This document shows positions 36,027 to 44,578 of a DNA stretch of 64,000 bases, piece by piece. The position numbers were made by a program, and so were the translations under genes. The notes below the pieces were generated by a model. The model was not told the origin of the DNA and made no database searches. It saw only the letters and a program-made list of their open reading frames with translations. The stretch comes from Anabaena sp. PCC 7108 (GTDB lineage: Bacteria > Cyanobacteriota > Cyanobacteriia > Cyanobacteriales > Nostocaceae): NCBI RefSeq assembly GCF_000332135.1, contig NZ_KB235896.1, forward strand, positions 1,499,403-1,563,402. The letters run 5' to 3'. Within the stretch, counting starts at the first letter, position 1, and each line of letters starts with the position of its first letter.

Positions 36027-36344
36027 ATGTTCAACTTTATCAACTCCCTTTTAGGTCGCCATCCAGAACGTATTCAAGCCAATGTAGAAATCTACACTTG
36101 GCAAACCTGCCCTTACTGTATCCGTGCCAAGCTGCTGCTATGGTGGAAAGGCGTTAAATTCACCGAATACAAAATTGACGGTGACGAAACAGCCAGAACA
36201 AACATGGCAGAACGCGCCAATGGCCGCCGCAGCGTCCCCCAGATTTTCATTAATAACCAACACATAGGCGGTTGTGATGACCTGTATGCAATGGATACAA
36301 AAGGTCAACTCGATCCGTTATTAGTTCAGGTGACAAGTAACTGA
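36027..36344 (+). CDS. grxC: Glutaredoxin 3 (dithiol)
   Basis: From ATG 36027 the protein has 105 residues; a TTG at 36000 would add nine. The active site is TCPYC in YTWQTCPYCIRAK, with the GSH-binding SVPQIFI and GGCDDLYA. Reduces protein disulfides and ribonucleotide reductase using glutathione. The N-terminal MFNFINSLLGRHPERIQANV is a helix extension seen in cyanobacterial Grx. Confidence 0.93.
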   Translation: MFNFINSLLGRHPERIQANVEIYTWQTCPYCIRAKLLLWWKGVKFTEYKIDGDETARTNMAERANGRRSVPQIFINNQHIGGCDDLYAMDTKGQLDPLLVQVTSN

Positions 36345-36345
36345 A

Positions 36346-36433
36346 GTAGGGGCGTATTGCAATACGCCCTTACAGGAGCAATACGCCCCTACAGTAGCAA
36401 TACGCCCCTACAGGAGCAATATCCCCCTACTCT
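36346..36433. repeat. GCAATACGCCCCTACAGGA tandem repeat
   Basis: About four 18-19-nt units, the first two of which are inverted to each other (GGGGCGTATTG and CAATACGCCC). They fill the gap between grxC and tadA. Confidence 0.85.
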
Positions 36434-36457
36434 CTGCTTCCCATCTCCCCAATCTCC

Positions 36458-36940
36458 ATGCTTGACCACCCAGAATATCTAAAACATACAAAATGGATGA
36501 ATCATGCCCTAGAACTAGCACAGATAGCAGGTGAGGCGAGTGAAGTTCCCGTAGGTGCGGTGATTATTGACCCAGATGGCAAATTAATCGCCGAAGGGGA
36601 AAATCGTAAAGAACGGGACAAAGACCCCACAGCACACGCAGAAATTATCGCTATTCGGGCAGCTGCCAAAAACTTGCAAAGTTGGCGTTTGCATCAATGT
36701 ATTCTTTATGTAACTTTAGAACCTTGCCCCATGTGTGCCGGTGCGATCGCTCATGCACGTTTGGCAACAATTATCTATGGAGTAGACGATACCAAAACTG
36801 GCGCAATTCGTACTGTTATCAACATCCCTGATAGCCAAGCTTCTAATCACCGTCTACAAGTGCTAGGAGGTATTCTAGAATCAGCCTGTCGTCAGCAATT
36901 GCAGAGTTGGTTTGCTACTAAACGGCGACCGAAAAATTAA
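36458..36940 (+). CDS. tadA: tRNA-specific adenosine-34 deaminase TadA
   Basis: A 160-residue zinc deaminase. The catalytic motif is HAEIIAIRAA (His and Glu), and the zinc cysteines are in EPCPMCAGAI, as in TadA. It converts A34 to inosine in tRNA-Arg(ACG). The end QLQSWFATKRRPKN carries the basic C-terminal helix of the family. Confidence 0.93.
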   Translation: MLDHPEYLKHTKWMNHALELAQIAGEASEVPVGAVIIDPDGKLIAEGENRKERDKDPTAHAEIIAIRAAAKNLQSWRLHQCILYVTLEPCPMCAGAIAHARLATIIYGVDDTKTGAIRTVINIPDSQASNHRLQVLGGILESACRQQLQSWFATKRRPKN

Positions 36941-37051
36941 CAGACAAAGGTAAAACTGTCCAGATCGGAATACACAAGTTACTCAAGAAAATCTACGGTG
37001 GACATAATTCAGTTTGCGTCACATTTTACCCGCTAACTAGCCGCCACCGTC

Positions 37052-37822
37052 ATGATGGAAATTTACTCTGATTCTCACACCTCTCAATCTCAATTAACAA
37101 ATACACCTGTAAAGTCTCAGGTTGTTTCTAGGACTTCACAGGTTTCTCCTTGGTTAACTCCCCTTGCGTATTTTTTGGGACGCAACTTAGTTTTACCCTT
37201 GTTTTTTGGTAACATCAATATCATTGGGATCGAAAATATCCCCACAAATGGACCGATTATTCTTGCACCTACTCACCGTTCTCGCTGGGATTCATTATTG
37301 TTACCTTACGCTACTGGTCGTTGTGTCACCGGTCGAGATATGCGATTTATGGTGACAAGCAGTGAGTGTCAAGGGTTACAAGGCTGGTTTGTGCTAAGAA
37401 TGGGAGGTTTCCCCGTCGATACTCAAAGTCCGGCGATCGCAACTCTCCGTCATGCAGTAGAGTTAATGGCAGAGGGCGAAATGTTAGTTATTTTTCCTGA
37501 AGGCGGCATTTATCGTGATCACAAAGTTCAAACTTTAAAGTCGGGAACCGCACGTTTGGCTTTAAGTGCTGAATCTCTTCACCCAGGCTTAGGAGTAAAA
37601 ATAATACCCGTTGGCATCAACTACAGTCAACCTTATCCCAATTGGGGTACAGATGTGAATCTGCATATCGGTGAACCCATTCAAGTCACAGATTACATGA
37701 ATGGGAATTTAAAAAAAGGTGCTAAACATCTCACGACAGATTTAACAAATAAGTTACAACAATTAACCTATCAACAATCAGAAATCTCCTCTAGAAACTT
37801 TGCTGAAATAACCAATTCTTAA
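37052..37822 (+). CDS. 1-acyl-sn-glycerol-3-phosphate acyltransferase family protein (PlsC-type)
   Basis: A 256-residue membrane-associated acyltransferase. The catalytic HX4D motif is THRSRWDS, the substrate motif FPEGGIYRD, and a third block, IIPVGINY, follows. It would add the second acyl chain to lysophosphatidate in glycerolipid synthesis. The first about 40 residues are polar and variable. The start MMEIYSDSHT is chosen from the upstream ATG; a second ATG follows immediately. Confidence 0.87.
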   Translation: MMEIYSDSHTSQSQLTNTPVKSQVVSRTSQVSPWLTPLAYFLGRNLVLPLFFGNINIIGIENIPTNGPIILAPTHRSRWDSLLLPYATGRCVTGRDMRFMVTSSECQGLQGWFVLRMGGFPVDTQSPAIATLRHAVELMAEGEMLVIFPEGGIYRDHKVQTLKSGTARLALSAESLHPGLGVKIIPVGINYSQPYPNWGTDVNLHIGEPIQVTDYMNGNLKKGAKHLTTDLTNKLQQLTYQQSEISSRNFAEITNS

Positions 37823-37827
37823 TTAGA

Positions 37828-37993
37828 TAGGACTTACGCACTATACTAAAATTAGTTATTTCCGGCATATTAGTAGGGTGCGTCAGATGGCAGAATTTTG
37901 TTAATTGTGGGTAAATTATCGGGTCTGACGCACCATAGAAGAGATAAAATCCACAACTCATATTTGATGAACTTTGTCAATGCGTAAGTTCTA
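37828..37993. mobile_element. MITE-like element, family 1, copy 2
   Basis: Ends TAGGACTTACGCA and TGCGTAAGTTCTA are inverted repeats. The interior matches the reverse complement of 563-756 (GGTGCGTCAGATGGCAGAAT, then AATTAACAAAATT in the other copy). Shorter than copy 1 by about 28 bp. It starts 6 nt after the acyltransferase stop. Confidence 0.8.
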
Positions 37994-37995
37994 TT

Positions 37996-38214
37996 AGAGG
38001 TTGTTTGAAAAGTCTAAATTATTACAGCCCTGGCGACTAGAAGTCGCACGCCACTTGCTTTAAGTCGGCGAAGCCGCCCAACGCAGTGGCTTGGCTATAC
38101 AAACTAAACCCGCCTGCGCGGGTTAAAAATCCCATCTTTTTATTAGACCAGGTCGGTGGACTTTGCCTGTGTAGTAGCGAATTATATTCGCCCAAAACTT
38201 TTAAAACATCCTCT
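37996..38214. mobile_element. MITE-like element, family 3
   Basis: AGAGGTTGTTTGAAAAGT on the left and ACTTTTAAAACATCCTCT on the right are inverted with few mismatches. The core contains a palindromic CGACTTCTAGTCG-type segment (GCGACTAGAAGTCGCACGCC) and CCCGCCTGCGCGGG hairpin. It sits directly next to the family-1 copy, so two elements lie back to back. Confidence 0.65.
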
Positions 38215-38300
38215 TAGATATCTTCAAAAAAGAATATACAGATGTTGCATGATATCAAGGGGTTTTTAATCTTGCCTCTTGAACACATAATAAATTACTG

Positions 38301-40394
38301 CTAATACCCGATTACCAATTCCCAACTGTTAAGTTTGCCTACATCTTGGGGTGAATAATCAATAACTTGTAATTGCCAATTTCCTTTAGCTGCTAAGGAA
38401 AGTAATTGTTTAAGAACGGGATGAGATCGGACTGTATAGGTATTTTGTAACTGAGTCCGTCTACCTAAAATCCGACTCTGTAATAAAACTTGTTGATTAT
38501 TGGGAGCAATCAGATAAACTTCCAAATCCCCTAAAAAATCATGAGTAATATTCACCGTCACCTGAATATCTGCAATGATGAGATTTTGATTAACAGCGAT
38601 CGCACTCCTAATTCCTCGGTTATCATCATCAGGAATTATAACTTGGGCTTTATTCTCCCCCCGCACTTCTTTACTAACACTGGGTACTACTTGACGCAAC
38701 TGTTGCGCTGCACGGACAGCTTTAGCCGCATTAACCTTACCATAGCCAAACCAAATGCAATGACCATTAGTATCATAACTACCCCCACGTAAACCTAATT
38801 GTGGATCTGCTTCAGTATCAACAATTTTATCCGTAGTTTCTTGCAAAATGCGGTTAACTTGTTGAGCAGTCAAATCAGGATTAGCTGACAAAATCAACGC
38901 CGCTACTCCTGCCACTATGGGAGTTGCACTAGAAGTACCGCCAAAATTTTTGGTAAAGTTACCAGGATCATAACCCGCAGCACCCAATTGGTCTGTCGTG
39001 AAAATTCCCAACCCAGAAATAGAAGTAGTGATTGTTGGTTGTGTGTAAACAAAACCCATTTCCTGAAACCACATCCCCGGTGGTGCATTATTACTAGGCG
39101 CACACACAGAAATATTTGCGCCCCAATTACTATAAGCAGCTTTTTTATTCAAACTCGTAGAAGCTGACACCGCAATCACATCTGGATGAATAGCAAAACC
39201 ACTTAACCAACGCGTCTTACCTTGTAAAATATTCTTCGGCCAATTTTGCTCATCTACACTACCATCAACTGGGCGATTCGCATTACCAGCCGCAAACACA
39301 ATTACACATCCCTTCCCATTCCGCCCCCTAGTTGCAGCGCGGGTAATAGCCGCTCTTTGGCGCAAAGACAGAGGAAAATAAACAGCAGACGCTCCCCAGC
39401 TACAGGAAATTACACTAGCACCCTGATCAATAGCCCAATTAAATATATCCTCAATAGCTTGATCATCTAAAAATCCTGTCGTGCGAATCGGCATTAATGC
39501 ACAACCAGGCGCAACCCCGACAATTCCCGCACCATTTTCTTCAGCCACAGCTATCCCCGCACAAGCAGTACCATGACTAGTTTCTTTTTCCCCAGGTAAA
39601 GGTAAAAAATCATTTTCCTTCAAATCTCTGGGAGCAACAACTTTACCCATACCTTGAAAATCTGGGTGATTCAAATCAAAAGAATCATCCACCACCGCCA
39701 CAACTACAGAACGGATACCGCGAGTGATATCCCAAGCTTGTTCTACAGCAATATGAGAACCCACCCCCAACTGATTACCACCATTATGATTGAGATACCA
39801 TTGCTGGGAATACAGGGAATCACTAGGTTTATAATGTGGTTCCTGTTGGATAAATATATTTGGTTCAGCAGCTAAAACTTCTGGGAGTCTTTGCAACTGA
39901 TTGGTAATTTTGATCGGGTTTTCTGTGGCTTGTTTGCTGACTAGAAAGACAAAGGTGTTGGGTATCCCCAATACTGTTTGATCTTGTATTAAGTGAAATG
40001 TGGTAGCAACAACATTGATTTTGGCCGCGTCAACCCAAGTCGCAAATTGAATTGTAATTTGGTCACTCAGATAAACGTAAGTTCCGGGATTATCCCTAAA
40101 TTTGTATACATGACTGGCAAAAGCCACATTTTCATCAGCCCGTGCTTGAGACATGGCTGTCTCTAACTGGGCAGGTTGAATACTGAATAGTTCTAGATTG
40201 GCACTAGGTATACTACGCTGCCAAACACCCCAACTAACCTGAGATAATTGCTCACGAGGAAAGTCAGCACTGGGACGAATGGTGAAGCCAGACAAAGCTT
40301 TTTCTAGAATTAACTCTTCTCCACCGCGTTGTAAGGTCACTTCCAGGCTAACTGCGGGTAAACCTGTGGGTTGAGAATCCAAGGAATCACTCAT
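38301..40394 (-). CDS. Subtilisin-family serine protease with a C-terminal P-domain (kexin-like)
   Basis: A 697-residue protease. After a variable N-terminal region of about 215 residues comes the S8 domain: Asp in VVAVVDDSFDLNHPDF, His in SHGTACAGIA, and Ser in NFGGTSSATPIVAGVAALIL. The last about 110 residues (IIADIQVTVNITHDFLGDLEVYLIAP and GNWQLQVIDYSPQDVGKLNSWEL, shortened) are a proprotein-convertase P-domain. No signal peptide is obvious. It resembles the calcium-dependent protease PrcA of Anabaena. Likely intracellular or secreted by a non-classical route; substrate unknown. Confidence 0.88.
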   Translation of the reverse strand: MSDSLDSQPTGLPAVSLEVTLQRGGEELILEKALSGFTIRPSADFPREQLSQVSWGVWQRSIPSANLELFSIQPAQLETAMSQARADENVAFASHVYKFRDNPGTYVYLSDQITIQFATWVDAAKINVVATTFHLIQDQTVLGIPNTFVFLVSKQATENPIKITNQLQRLPEVLAAEPNIFIQQEPHYKPSDSLYSQQWYLNHNGGNQLGVGSHIAVEQAWDITRGIRSVVVAVVDDSFDLNHPDFQGMGKVVAPRDLKENDFLPLPGEKETSHGTACAGIAVAEENGAGIVGVAPGCALMPIRTTGFLDDQAIEDIFNWAIDQGASVISCSWGASAVYFPLSLRQRAAITRAATRGRNGKGCVIVFAAGNANRPVDGSVDEQNWPKNILQGKTRWLSGFAIHPDVIAVSASTSLNKKAAYSNWGANISVCAPSNNAPPGMWFQEMGFVYTQPTITTSISGLGIFTTDQLGAAGYDPGNFTKNFGGTSSATPIVAGVAALILSANPDLTAQQVNRILQETTDKIVDTEADPQLGLRGGSYDTNGHCIWFGYGKVNAAKAVRAAQQLRQVVPSVSKEVRGENKAQVIIPDDDNRGIRSAIAVNQNLIIADIQVTVNITHDFLGDLEVYLIAPNNQQVLLQSRILGRRTQLQNTYTVRSHPVLKQLLSLAAKGNWQLQVIDYSPQDVGKLNSWELVIGY

Positions 40395-40565
40395 AGAAAA
40401 TATTTTTAGTTAATTTGTAGGGGGACTGGGAACTCTATTAAACCGATTTCCAGTCTAAATCAGAGAAACTGATTGTGCAGTTTTGCTGTATCTGAGACAC
40501 AAACAGAGTTAAGATACCCGAAGTTTCCATACATTTTCTATAGACTTGTTGCACTAATTGACCCC

Positions 40566-41147
40566 ATGAACCTTGCTGCTGCTTCCTTAATTCGGTTCAC
40601 TTCTCTCTCTCTGATTATCGTGATGAGCTTGCTATCACCTGTTCATGCTCAGGTAATTCAGCAACCGGGTAATAACAACCAAGCCCAACCTATTGATCCT
40701 AATGATCCCAACACCCTCCGTCCAACTAGCAAAAACAACAGTGTCTTAAGCATTGAAGGGGGACAGCGGCTTTTAAAAGAGTCAGACGAGGCCGTTTCTG
40801 CTCAAAAATATGACGTAGCTGCTAAAAAACTCCAGGAAGCACGTCAAGTTTTTAATCAACTATCTAATTTTTATCAGGATCTCAACTCTAGCTTTTCGGG
40901 AATTGATATCAGAGTATCCGATTCCCAGCGCAAAAACGCCCTAGAGAGCGCCCAACTGCGAGATGATGCCACCTATCGTCTCGCACTAGTTCATCGGGCG
41001 CTAAATCAGCCAGAATTAGCAATTCCTTTGTTAATTCAAATTATTAAAAGCCAAAATCCCACACGTGAATTAGGCAAGAAGGCTTATCAACAGTTATTGG
41101 AATTGGGTTTTGTTGATGTAGCTTATCCTCGACAAGGAACTAAGTAA
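40566..41147 (+). CDS. Secreted/periplasmic hypothetical protein with helical tail
   Basis: Start chosen at ATG 40566, which begins a clear signal peptide (LIRFTSLSLIIVMSLLSPVHAQ). The mature part of about 165 residues has a polar, Gln/Asn-rich linker, then helices that resemble a TPR-like hairpin set (AVSAQKYDVAAKKLQEARQVF and RLALVHRALNQPELAIPLLIQ, shortened). No named family. It may act as an adaptor in the periplasm; the next gene lies 143 nt downstream. Confidence 0.72.
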   Translation: MNLAAASLIRFTSLSLIIVMSLLSPVHAQVIQQPGNNNQAQPIDPNDPNTLRPTSKNNSVLSIEGGQRLLKESDEAVSAQKYDVAAKKLQEARQVFNQLSNFYQDLNSSFSGIDIRVSDSQRKNALESAQLRDDATYRLALVHRALNQPELAIPLLIQIIKSQNPTRELGKKAYQQLLELGFVDVAYPRQGTK

Positions 41148-41290
41148 TTCAAAATAATTCCTTCGGTACACTTCAGAGATACAAAATTGGGGAAAAGGTT
41201 ATTGGTGATCACTTATTCTCCCCATTTCCCATCTCCCTCAGGCATTTCTTCCATATCTGTTAATAATAGAGAAGTAAGTTTTTTTCAGGA

Positions 41291-41533
41291 ATGGCGATGA
41301 TTACTCCGCAGCAGGTTGAGGCAATGATTAAGGCGGAACTGCCAGATGCTCAAGTTCAGGTACAGGACTTGACTGGTGGTGGTGATCACTATCAGGTGAC
41401 AGTAGTTTCATCGCAGTTTGCAGGTAAAGGACTGGTACAACAACACCAGTTAGTTTATGGCGCGTTGCAGCAAGCTATGTCAACTGAAGCGATTCATGCG
41501 TTAGCTCTCAAAACAGCTACTCCCCAAGCTTGA
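41291..41533 (+). CDS. bolA: BolA-family protein
   Basis: An 80-residue BolA fold protein: [18 protein letters not shown], then [31 protein letters not shown]. The pattern HYQVTVVS with the KxLVxQHQxVY motif identifies BolA. It forms a complex with monothiol glutaredoxin, whose gene follows 142 nt downstream, to traffic or sense [2Fe-2S] clusters. The conserved His in QQHQLVY is present. Confidence 0.92.
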   Translation: MAMITPQQVEAMIKAELPDAQVQVQDLTGGGDHYQVTVVSSQFAGKGLVQQHQLVYGALQQAMSTEAIHALALKTATPQA

Positions 41534-41675
41534 CCAAATAATTACTAATTTGTAATTAAATGTGTACAAGCTCTCACAGATTTTAACTAGGTTCGCATCG
41601 CTGGCGATCACTACTATTATCAATTACGAATTACATTGACCGTGCCAATTTTGCCAACAAAGGAAACAAAAAACC

Positions 41676-41999
41676 ATGACCCCAGAAGTTAAAGAGAAAA
41701 TTGATAACTTGGTACAAGAAAACAAGATTATGGTTTTTATGAAGGGAAACAAGTTGATGCCTCAATGTGGTTTCTCCAACAATGTAGTCCAGATTCTCAA
41801 TACCTTGGGAGTTCCTTTTGAGACAGTTGACGTTCTCTCCGACCAAGATATTCGTCAGGGTATTAAAGAATATTCCAACTGGCCGACAATTCCCCAAGTA
41901 TATATTAATGGTGAATTTGTTGGTGGTTCTGATATTTTGATTACACTGTATCAAACTGGTGAATTGCAGCAAAAGGTAGAAGTTGCTCTAGCTTCTTAA
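41676..41999 (+). CDS. grxD: Monothiol glutaredoxin (Grx4/GrxD)
   Basis: A 107-residue CGFS glutaredoxin. The active site is QCGFSN in KLMPQCGFSNNVVQIL, with the WPTIPQVYI and GGSDILI glutathione-binding stretches. It carries [2Fe-2S] clusters as a dimer or with BolA, encoded just upstream. It ends just before a strong terminator hairpin shared with the convergent synthase gene. Confidence 0.94.
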   Translation: MTPEVKEKIDNLVQENKIMVFMKGNKLMPQCGFSNNVVQILNTLGVPFETVDVLSDQDIRQGIKEYSNWPTIPQVYINGEFVGGSDILITLYQTGELQQKVEVALAS

Positions 42000-42029
42000 T
42001 ATCTTCCTCAGATTTTTAACAGTTTTATT

Positions 42030-42072
42030 GCCCTTGAAAAATTGGCATATATCCATTTTCAGGGGCTTTTTT
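42030..42072. terminator. Bidirectional terminator between grxD and the synthase gene
   Basis: GCCCTTGAAAA pairs over 11 bp (one G-U) with TTTTCAGGGGC, loop of about 15 nt, and TTTTTT follows on the plus strand. The synthase stop codon lies within the stem on the minus strand, with an A-rich flank, so it can work both ways. Confidence 0.8.
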
Positions 42073-43273
42073 GTGGATTTGGGTAGGAAAAAATAACATT
42101 CTTTTTAGCCATCACCTGCTTAATATGACAGCGAACTACAATTTCTGGTAGTTCTTTTTCAATATCAATCGGAGTACCTCTTTTAGCAATTGCTTTAATT
42201 TCCTGGAGAATCTTAGCTACTAACTCTTTGTTTTCAGCTAATTCTTCTCTACCAATTTGCTTCATCGCCAGTTGCACAGCAGTATATCCTGATTGTATTC
42301 CCAATGCCAAGCTACTTTTTTTTCCGAGAATCTGTGGATTTAAACTTTGATACAGCATTTCATCTTTAGCTACAGCTTTAACATGAACACCTGCATAATG
42401 TATGAATGTATTTTTACCTGTTATTGGTCGATGAGGAGCAATTGGGATATGAGAATTTTCACTCACAAAATTATATAAATCCTGTAAATGGCTTAGTTGC
42501 CAATGATTTTCTTCCTCACTCATTTCTCTTAAATTTATCAGTAATTCTCCTAAATCCACAATACCTGCTCTTTCTCCTAGTCCCATTACACTCACGTCAA
42601 TAATATCAATCCCTGCTCTATATGCATCTAATGCATTTGCTAACGCTAAACCTTTATCATTATGGCAATGAATTTCTATTTCTGGATGTAAATCCTGTTT
42701 CTTTAGTTCTGCTTTTAGAGTTTTTACATAATTATAAATACTGCGTTGAGGATCAAAAGGATTAGTATAGCCAGTTGTATCAGCTATACTAATTATATTT
42801 ACTCCGGCTTTAACTGCTGCACTTGCTGCTGCAATCACATTTTCTATAGGTGAGCGCACTGTATCTTCTGGTGTATACCTAATCAATAAATCATTTTGCT
42901 GCTCTCTTGCAAAACGGATCACTTCCACAATTTTCTCAATGGCTGCTTCTAAACTAATGTTGTAATCTTGGTACAACCGCTTTTTGGAAACACTAAAAAA
43001 GATTCCTAAAAAATCCACTCCACAATCTAGCGCTTTTTGGACATTGTCTATTTTACAAAGTGAATGAGCGCCTATTTTTGCCTTTAGACCAGCTTGAGAA
43101 ATTCGACTAATAGCTAAAGCAATATCGCTATCAACTGCTGGATTACCTACTTCAATAATATCAATTCCTATCTGGTCTAAGAACTGAGCAATTACCAATT
43201 TTTTTTCAGGAGAAAAATAAACTCCTGGAGTTTGTTCTCCTTCTCTAAGAGTAGAATCAAGAATTTTAATCAT
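42059..43273 (-). CDS. Homocitrate/isopropylmalate synthase family protein
   Basis: A 404-residue DRE-TIM enzyme. The catalytic start is LDSTLREGEQTPG (LREGEQ, acid Arg-Glu variant), the metal motif IEIHCHNDKG, and the Gly-rich GLGERAG loop is present. The C-terminal region HAPHRPIT-like (PIAPHRPITGKNTFIHYAGVH) is the part shared by NifV- and LeuA-like enzymes. It is not the nitrogenase nifV neighbourhood and differs in its N-terminal motif from typical NifV. It condenses acetyl-CoA with a 2-oxoacid; the exact acid is unknown. Convergent with grxD over the shared terminator. Confidence 0.8.
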   Translation of the reverse strand: MIKILDSTLREGEQTPGVYFSPEKKLVIAQFLDQIGIDIIEVGNPAVDSDIALAISRISQAGLKAKIGAHSLCKIDNVQKALDCGVDFLGIFFSVSKKRLYQDYNISLEAAIEKIVEVIRFAREQQNDLLIRYTPEDTVRSPIENVIAAASAAVKAGVNIISIADTTGYTNPFDPQRSIYNYVKTLKAELKKQDLHPEIEIHCHNDKGLALANALDAYRAGIDIIDVSVMGLGERAGIVDLGELLINLREMSEEENHWQLSHLQDLYNFVSENSHIPIAPHRPITGKNTFIHYAGVHVKAVAKDEMLYQSLNPQILGKKSSLALGIQSGYTAVQLAMKQIGREELAENKELVAKILQEIKAIAKRGTPIDIEKELPEIVVRCHIKQVMAKKNVIFSYPNPQKSP

Positions 43274-43279
43274 AGCTAC

Positions 43280-43430
43280 TATAGGAATCCGGTTTGATTT
43301 ATGAAAAAACTAAGTATTGTAGGGTGCGTTAAGATGAAATCGGTAACGCACCGTTATTCCAGGCTTGGTGGGTTACGTTACCACTAACGCACCCTACGTA
43401 TATGTTCAAAAATCAAATAGTAGTCCTATA
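43280..43430. mobile_element. MITE-like element, family 4
   Basis: Left TATAGGAATCCGGTTTGATTT and right AAATCAAATAGTAGTCCTATA are imperfect inverted ends of 21 bp (17 matches). Nested inside is a second perfect 13-bp pair, GTAGGGTGCGTTA (43319) and TAACGCACCCTAC (43385). No coding capacity. It begins 7 nt upstream of the synthase start, where a promoter would be expected. Confidence 0.7.
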
Positions 43431-43439
43431 TCGATTTAA

Positions 43440-43552
43440 GGCGTTGCATAATTGCGGGATGATTTGAGAAACTGCGTCAATATATAATCACCGCGTCTCC
43501 CTGTCTCCGCGTCCCCGCGTCAGCCTCAATCATCCCCTTATTCAGCAACGCC
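43440..43552. mobile_element. MITE-like element, family 2, copy C
   Basis: Same orientation and ends as 6741-6855 (GGCGTTGCATAATTGCGGG and CCTTATTCAGCAACGCC). It follows the family-4 element by 9 nt. The inner block is CACCGCGTCTCCCTGTCTCCGCG. Confidence 0.78.
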
Positions 43553-43645
43553 CGATTTAGCTGCACAACAGCTTACTCTGCTTTCAGAGACTGCTAATGG
43601 AATCTCTATTAATTGCCGTTGCATTTTGCAAAGACAAGTCAAAAT

Positions 43646-43673
43646 TCCCCTCAATCGCGTAATACTGAGGGGA
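43646..43673 (-). terminator. Possible terminator hairpin
   Basis: TCCCCTCA and TGAGGGGA form a perfect 8-bp stem around a 12-nt loop; a T-rich stretch (AATTTTG) follows on the minus strand. It could end the transcript of the small gene at 43796-44050. A weak T-run makes the call tentative. Confidence 0.4.
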
Positions 43674-43795
43674 TGTTCTTGAGGAATACAATATTTACAA
43701 AATTTCATAGCACTGCACCCCGTTGACCAACGCAGAAATTATGTTACAGTTACCTGCGGTAATCTACAAGTTGCTACTGATAACACTGTTGGTGT

Positions 43796-44050
43796 TTAGT
43801 AGTAGCCGTGTTGTCTTTCTGGTTCTGGTTGTGTCATGGCAAAGTTTGATGCATCGTACAAATAGCGGCTAGCTTCTTCTTCTAGGCGATGAATCAGGTA
43901 AGGCTCAATGGCGTTACTTTGCCTCAGCGCTGCTAGATATCCATCCAAATACATCCGCATATCATCCATACGATAACCGCGATTCCATAGCTCGACGAAG
44001 GCGTCAGTAAGTCTTTGGTAATAACGGATGGTTTGTGTGTCTTGGAGCAT
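43796..44050 (-). CDS. Small helical cyanobacterial protein (DUF6761-like)
   Basis: An 84-residue protein: TIRYYQRLTDAFVELWNRGYR, then MDDMRMYLDGYLAALRQSN and HRLEEEASRYLYD, with no Cys. It has the look of a small conserved cyanobacterial family (DUF6761 is my best memory-based guess). It is soluble, charged and helical throughout. No partner or function can be read from the context. Confidence 0.7.
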   Translation of the reverse strand: MLQDTQTIRYYQRLTDAFVELWNRGYRMDDMRMYLDGYLAALRQSNAIEPYLIHRLEEEASRYLYDASNFAMTQPEPERQHGYY

Positions 44051-44578
44051 AACTGCTGTGTTTATCTCTTGGGAATGAGAATTGTAAATGATCTACGCTC
44101 AAAAGTGAAGTATGACTTCTTTCTTAAGTATTAACTTAAAGTTAATATTTTGACGTTGGGTGAGACCCCTCAGCAGCTAAAAATGTAATTACATCCTATT
44201 CTAAAAAAGCTAAAATATGGTAACTTGATCAACTATTTTTATGATTTTACCTGTCTACAGACTTATTTTATACTTTGTAGTTACGGTTTATAATAACTAC
44301 AAAATAGTATTCCCAGCCTTGATCTAACAGACATTTCCAGTTAAGTACACTTGTTTTCTAGATTGCTTTTCCACTAACTAGTAAAAAGTCTTCCAAAAAA
44401 TTAGACCAAAATTAGAAAAAATTCTAATTTGGCTATAGACAATGGGAAAATTAAATTTATTGCAAGGTTTTATAGGAGTAAATGTAAAGATTCTAGCAGT
44501 TGAGGTAACAAAGGCTACAAAACCTTGTGCTTGAGATTGTTAATTTGAAAGTCATCGACGCTAAGGGGTCTTGCCACT
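44051..44578. promoter_or_regulatory. Intergenic region with two palindromes, divergent promoters expected
   Basis: A 528-nt AT-rich gap between divergent genes. Perfect inverted repeats are ATTAACTT-A-AAGTTAAT at 44130-44146 and AAATTAGAA-AAAA-TTCTAATTT at 44409-44430. Either may be an operator; the second may also be a hairpin in the leader of the regulator gene. No reading frame of interest is seen. Confidence 0.4.

Noticed and set aside
42059-43273. Assignment as nifV
   Set aside because: No nitrogenase genes are near, and the N-terminal catalytic motif differs from typical NifV, so only the family is given.
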